From the NCBI GenBank assembly GCA_020073085.1, contig JAIQFV010000001.1:496001-560000 (forward strand): a stretch of DNA of 64,000 nt. The letters run 5' to 3'. A program made the position numbers and the translations under genes. The DNA is from Terriglobia bacterium. GTDB lineage: Bacteria; Acidobacteriota; Terriglobia; JAIQFV01. Positions within the stretch are counted from its first letter, which is position 1; every line of letters starts with the position of its first letter. The notes beneath the pieces were generated by a model. The model did no database searches and had not been told where the DNA came from. It saw only the letters and a program-made list of their open reading frames with translations. This document shows positions 61,671 through 64,000 of this stretch, one piece after another.

Positions 61671-62690
61671 TCAGCGTCGGGGGGCGTAATAGCCACGACG
61701 ATAGCGGACCGTGAATTCGGGACGATGGACCTGCACTTTGATGCGCCGGTACTTGCCGTCCCGGGCGGGGTTGGAGGGATAATAACCGATTTGATACTGC
61801 CCTTTGAGATCGTAGACAATGTCTTGACATGCCTTCGGCACCTCGTCGAGCGAGTTCACAAAGATCGCCTTGCCTCCACTCTCGTTGGCATAGACATTGA
61901 GAGAGGAGCCGTGGACGTTGAGGGCCTGAAGATGGGAGGCCAATCCCATGATCCCGCCCACCCCCTTGAGCCCAATGGCATAGACCAGGGCTTCGTGACT
62001 GCGGATCTTGTCGATTACCCCGCCCCCGGGAACATCCAGCCCATCCGAAATCACGACAACCGCCTGTTTCTTATTGGAAGCATCCCGCATCTTGAAGATC
62101 GCCTCTTCGACCCCCGCCCCCACCGAGGTGCCACCCTGAGCGACCAACCGGGCGAGAACCCGGCTGAAGTCTGTGTCGGCGGGGGTGAAATCCACCAGGG
62201 GATAGAATTGATCGGTAAATCCCAGCACAAAGATTTCATCCTTGGGTGAAAGGGCTTTTGCAAGCAATTGTGCGGCCTCTTCGGCCTTTTCCAGCTTGCC
62301 GCTGTTCGCCATGCTTCCACTGGTGTCGATGAGGATTCCGACGGTGACCGGGGTGTCGGTCTCCACGCCAAAGAGGGCGATGTCCTGTTGCACATTGTCT
62401 TCAAAGACGGTGAAATCCGTCTTCGCCAATCCGGGGACAATCTTTCCATTCTGGTCGAATACCGTCGTGTGAAGGTTAACCAGATCCACCTGCACCCGGA
62501 TTGGAGGTTGGCTGGTCTGCTGGGGCTCAAGAGCGCCTTTCTTTTTCTTTTGAGCGAGGGAGAGCGGACCAAAGACCAGGCAGGCCCCTGTCAAAAGTAC
62601 AAGGAACACACGCGGAGAGGCCTGCAGAAGAAAGCCGGCCGCCGTTCGGATCCGCAGTTTCAAATGACGGGAGAGAATAAGAATGGACAT
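61671..62690 (-). CDS. exported VWFA-related protein of the Acidobacterial type
   Basis: 339 aa with an N-terminal signal (ASPRVFLVLLTGACLVFGPLSLAQ). Then VDLVNLHTTVFDQNGKIVPGLAKTDFTVFEDNVQQDIALF, the conserved front part of the family, and a von Willebrand A domain with MIDAS motif DTSGSM. The end, QIGYYPSNPARDGKYRRIKVQVHRP... RRGYYA, is characteristic of the 'VWFA-related Acidobacterial domain' family. Probably periplasmic or surface protein-protein contacts; its partners are unknown. Confidence 0.92.
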   Translation of the reverse strand: MSILILSRHLKLRIRTAAGFLLQASPRVFLVLLTGACLVFGPLSLAQKKKKGALEPQQTSQPPIRVQVDLVNLHTTVFDQNGKIVPGLAKTDFTVFEDNVQQDIALFGVETDTPVTVGILIDTSGSMANSGKLEKAEEAAQLLAKALSPKDEIFVLGFTDQFYPLVDFTPADTDFSRVLARLVAQGGTSVGAGVEEAIFKMRDASNKKQAVVVISDGLDVPGGGVIDKIRSHEALVYAIGLKGVGGIMGLASHLQALNVHGSSLNVYANESGGKAIFVNSLDEVPKACQDIVYDLKGQYQIGYYPSNPARDGKYRRIKVQVHRPEFTVRYRRGYYAPRR

Positions 62691-62775
62691 GAGACCGGTT
62701 GAATGGAGCGGTGTTCTCTGATCTTCAGCGTAGCGTTGAATACGATGCTGCCTCCTGGTAAATTTCCAACGTCTT

Positions 62776-63903
62776 TTACTCCATCGTCAACAGCCGGGTG
62801 AGCAAGGCGACGCGCTCCGGGAGTCGATCCAGCTGGATGAACTCATCCACCGAGTGTGCGCCGTCGCCGATCACCCCGAGCCCGTCCAGGGTGGGGACCC
62901 CGAGGGCTGCCGTGAAGTTGCCGTCGCTGCCCCCGCCCGTCGCACCTTCCGAGAGCCTGAGTCCGAGCTCCCGTCCGATCGCTTCGGCCCGTCTAAATAA
63001 AGCAGCGATCCTCGCAGTGCGCTCCAGTGGCGGGCGATTGATGCCTCCGGAGATCTCGAGTTTCGCCCCCGGGTTGAGGGGCCTCAGACCATAAATTCTT
63101 CGGGTAAGGCGTTCGCCTTCCCGCGCGGTTTTCACGCGCACATCGATTTCAATCTCAGCTTCCGCGGGGACCACGTTCGATCGCGTGCCGCCCGTAATGA
63201 GCCCCACGTTCACCGAAGTGCCGAGCCTGCGGTTCGTCATGGCCTGAAGTCTCAGCACCTGGCGGGACAGCTCCTCAATCGCATTCACGCCGGCTTCGTG
63301 GGCGATCCCTGCATGAGCCGCCACCCCCCGGACCCGCAGCCGGAAGACCCCGACACCCTTGCGCGCTGTCTTCAAGCCCCCGTGGGGCGAAATCGACGGC
63401 TCCAACACCAAGACATGATCGCTCTTCCTGGCTTCCGAAAGGATGAGGCTTCGCGATGAATGGCTTCCCACCTCTTCGTCAGAATCAAAGAGCGCCACGA
63501 TGCGCCGCGGCGTTTCGAGCTCTAAATCCCGAATCGCTTTCAAGGCAAAATAGAAGGCCGCAATACTGGCCTTCATGTCAAAAATACCCGGCCCTCTGGC
63601 CCTGTTCCCTTCGATGGTGAAAGGAAGCATTTTCAACGTTCCCCCTGGCCAAACCGTATCCGTGTGGCCCAGAACGAAGACCTGTCTCCTCCCCCGACCG
63701 GCGCCCAGCCGAAGATGGTTCCCATATCCTCGGACGTGATGCACCTTCGACGTCACCCCAATCGAGCGAAACTTTCTCGAAAGCCAATCCACAAGCCGGT
63801 CAATGGCCGCTTTATCATCCGAGGGGGACTCCATCTTCACCAGCTCACCGATCATTCCGACCAGTTGCTCTCGCTGCCCCCTGAAATATTCAATGAGATT
63901 CAT
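62776..63903 (-). CDS. M20-family metallopeptidase (carboxypeptidase G2-like)
   Basis: 375 aa, dinuclear zinc amidohydrolase/peptidase. Metal and catalytic residues: VLGHTDTVWP, IFDMKAS, DSDEEVGS, VLEPS and the C-terminal His in DGAHSVDEF. A dimerisation (lid) domain lies in the middle, about residues 180-290. No signal peptide, so cytoplasmic cleavage of a C-terminal Glu-type or acyl-amino-acid bond is likely. Same direction as the VWA gene, 85 bases upstream of it. Confidence 0.92.
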   Translation of the reverse strand: MNLIEYFRGQREQLVGMIGELVKMESPSDDKAAIDRLVDWLSRKFRSIGVTSKVHHVRGYGNHLRLGAGRGRRQVFVLGHTDTVWPGGTLKMLPFTIEGNRARGPGIFDMKASIAAFYFALKAIRDLELETPRRIVALFDSDEEVGSHSSRSLILSEARKSDHVLVLEPSISPHGGLKTARKGVGVFRLRVRGVAAHAGIAHEAGVNAIEELSRQVLRLQAMTNRRLGTSVNVGLITGGTRSNVVPAEAEIEIDVRVKTAREGERLTRRIYGLRPLNPGAKLEISGGINRPPLERTARIAALFRRAEAIGRELGLRLSEGATGGGSDGNFTAALGVPTLDGLGVIGDGAHSVDEFIQLDRLPERVALLTRLLTME

Positions 63904-64000
63904 GTGATTGCCGCGTCATGTTACCCCTCAAACCGATCAAGTCAACAAATCATTTCATCCTGTAGAAGTCAAAGTCAAGGTTCAATCCTGAATTATCTCG

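Overview
The window looks like a chromosomal segment of an Acidobacteriota-type, Gram-negative, respiring bacterium. The evidence is a VWFA protein of the 'VWFA-related Acidobacterial domain' type (61671-62690), a large TonB-dependent receptor with an N-terminal carboxypeptidase-regulatory-like domain (48996-52295), a bc-type cytochrome complex and an MlaF-like ABC ATPase. I see no tRNA, rRNA, insertion sequence, integrase or CRISPR array.

Layout. 0-6 kb: leuC (partial)-leuD, mscL, a chimeric GNAT-remnant ORF, glnA, an EamA exporter and a Cdd1-like HhH protein. 6-8.5 kb (minus): Rieske protein and a cytochrome b fused to two cytochrome c domains. 8.7-16.4 kb (minus): a pentose-phosphate operon read HAD phosphatase-tkt-gnd-zwf-opcA-pgl. 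16.8-22.5 kb: a MarR regulator with a clear promoter/operator, an exported small protein, a class A beta-lactamase-fold serine hydrolase, a NamZ-type exo-muramidase and an NtrC-like regulator whose phospho-acceptor Asp is Glu.

22.6-38.7 kb (all plus) is the most unusual part. It runs: peptide-binding lipoprotein; an 1827-aa protein joining a Ser/Thr kinase, an AAA ATPase, TPRs, GAF and a sigma-54 activator module; a 24-aa peptide ORF with a very strong ribosome binding site and a structured leader containing a G-quadruplex motif; a PqqD-like/M50 protease/HlyD protein typical of peptide maturation and export; a 69-aa ORF and a subtilisin with a Trp-rich C-terminal repeat array, preceded by a good sigma-54 promoter with two upstream palindromes at enhancer distance; and an HD-GYP/GAF/GGDEF protein closed by a strong terminator. 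The short peptide ends in NILWG, resembling the NIIWG/NLLWG units of the subtilisin tail. My inference is a sigma-54-controlled secreted peptide/protease system, possibly a RiPP-like or signalling system, driven by the neighbouring kinase-activator.

38.8-47.9 kb (plus): oligopeptide-type ABC permeases and an amino-sugar/muropeptide salvage cluster (SIS isomerase/deaminase, BadF-type sugar kinase, sodium:solute symporter, small membrane protein, MurQ, NagA). With NamZ at 20 kb this gives a route from cell-wall MurNAc/GlcNAc to fructose-6-phosphate. 48-64 kb: alpha/beta hydrolase, TonB receptor, TetR regulator, murA, MlaF-like ATPase, mobA, then a minus-strand lipid operon (SDR, KAS III-like, acyl-CoA ligase, SCP2-type thiolase) with a TetR-style operator resembling the one upstream of the TetR gene, a VWA protein and an M20 peptidase.
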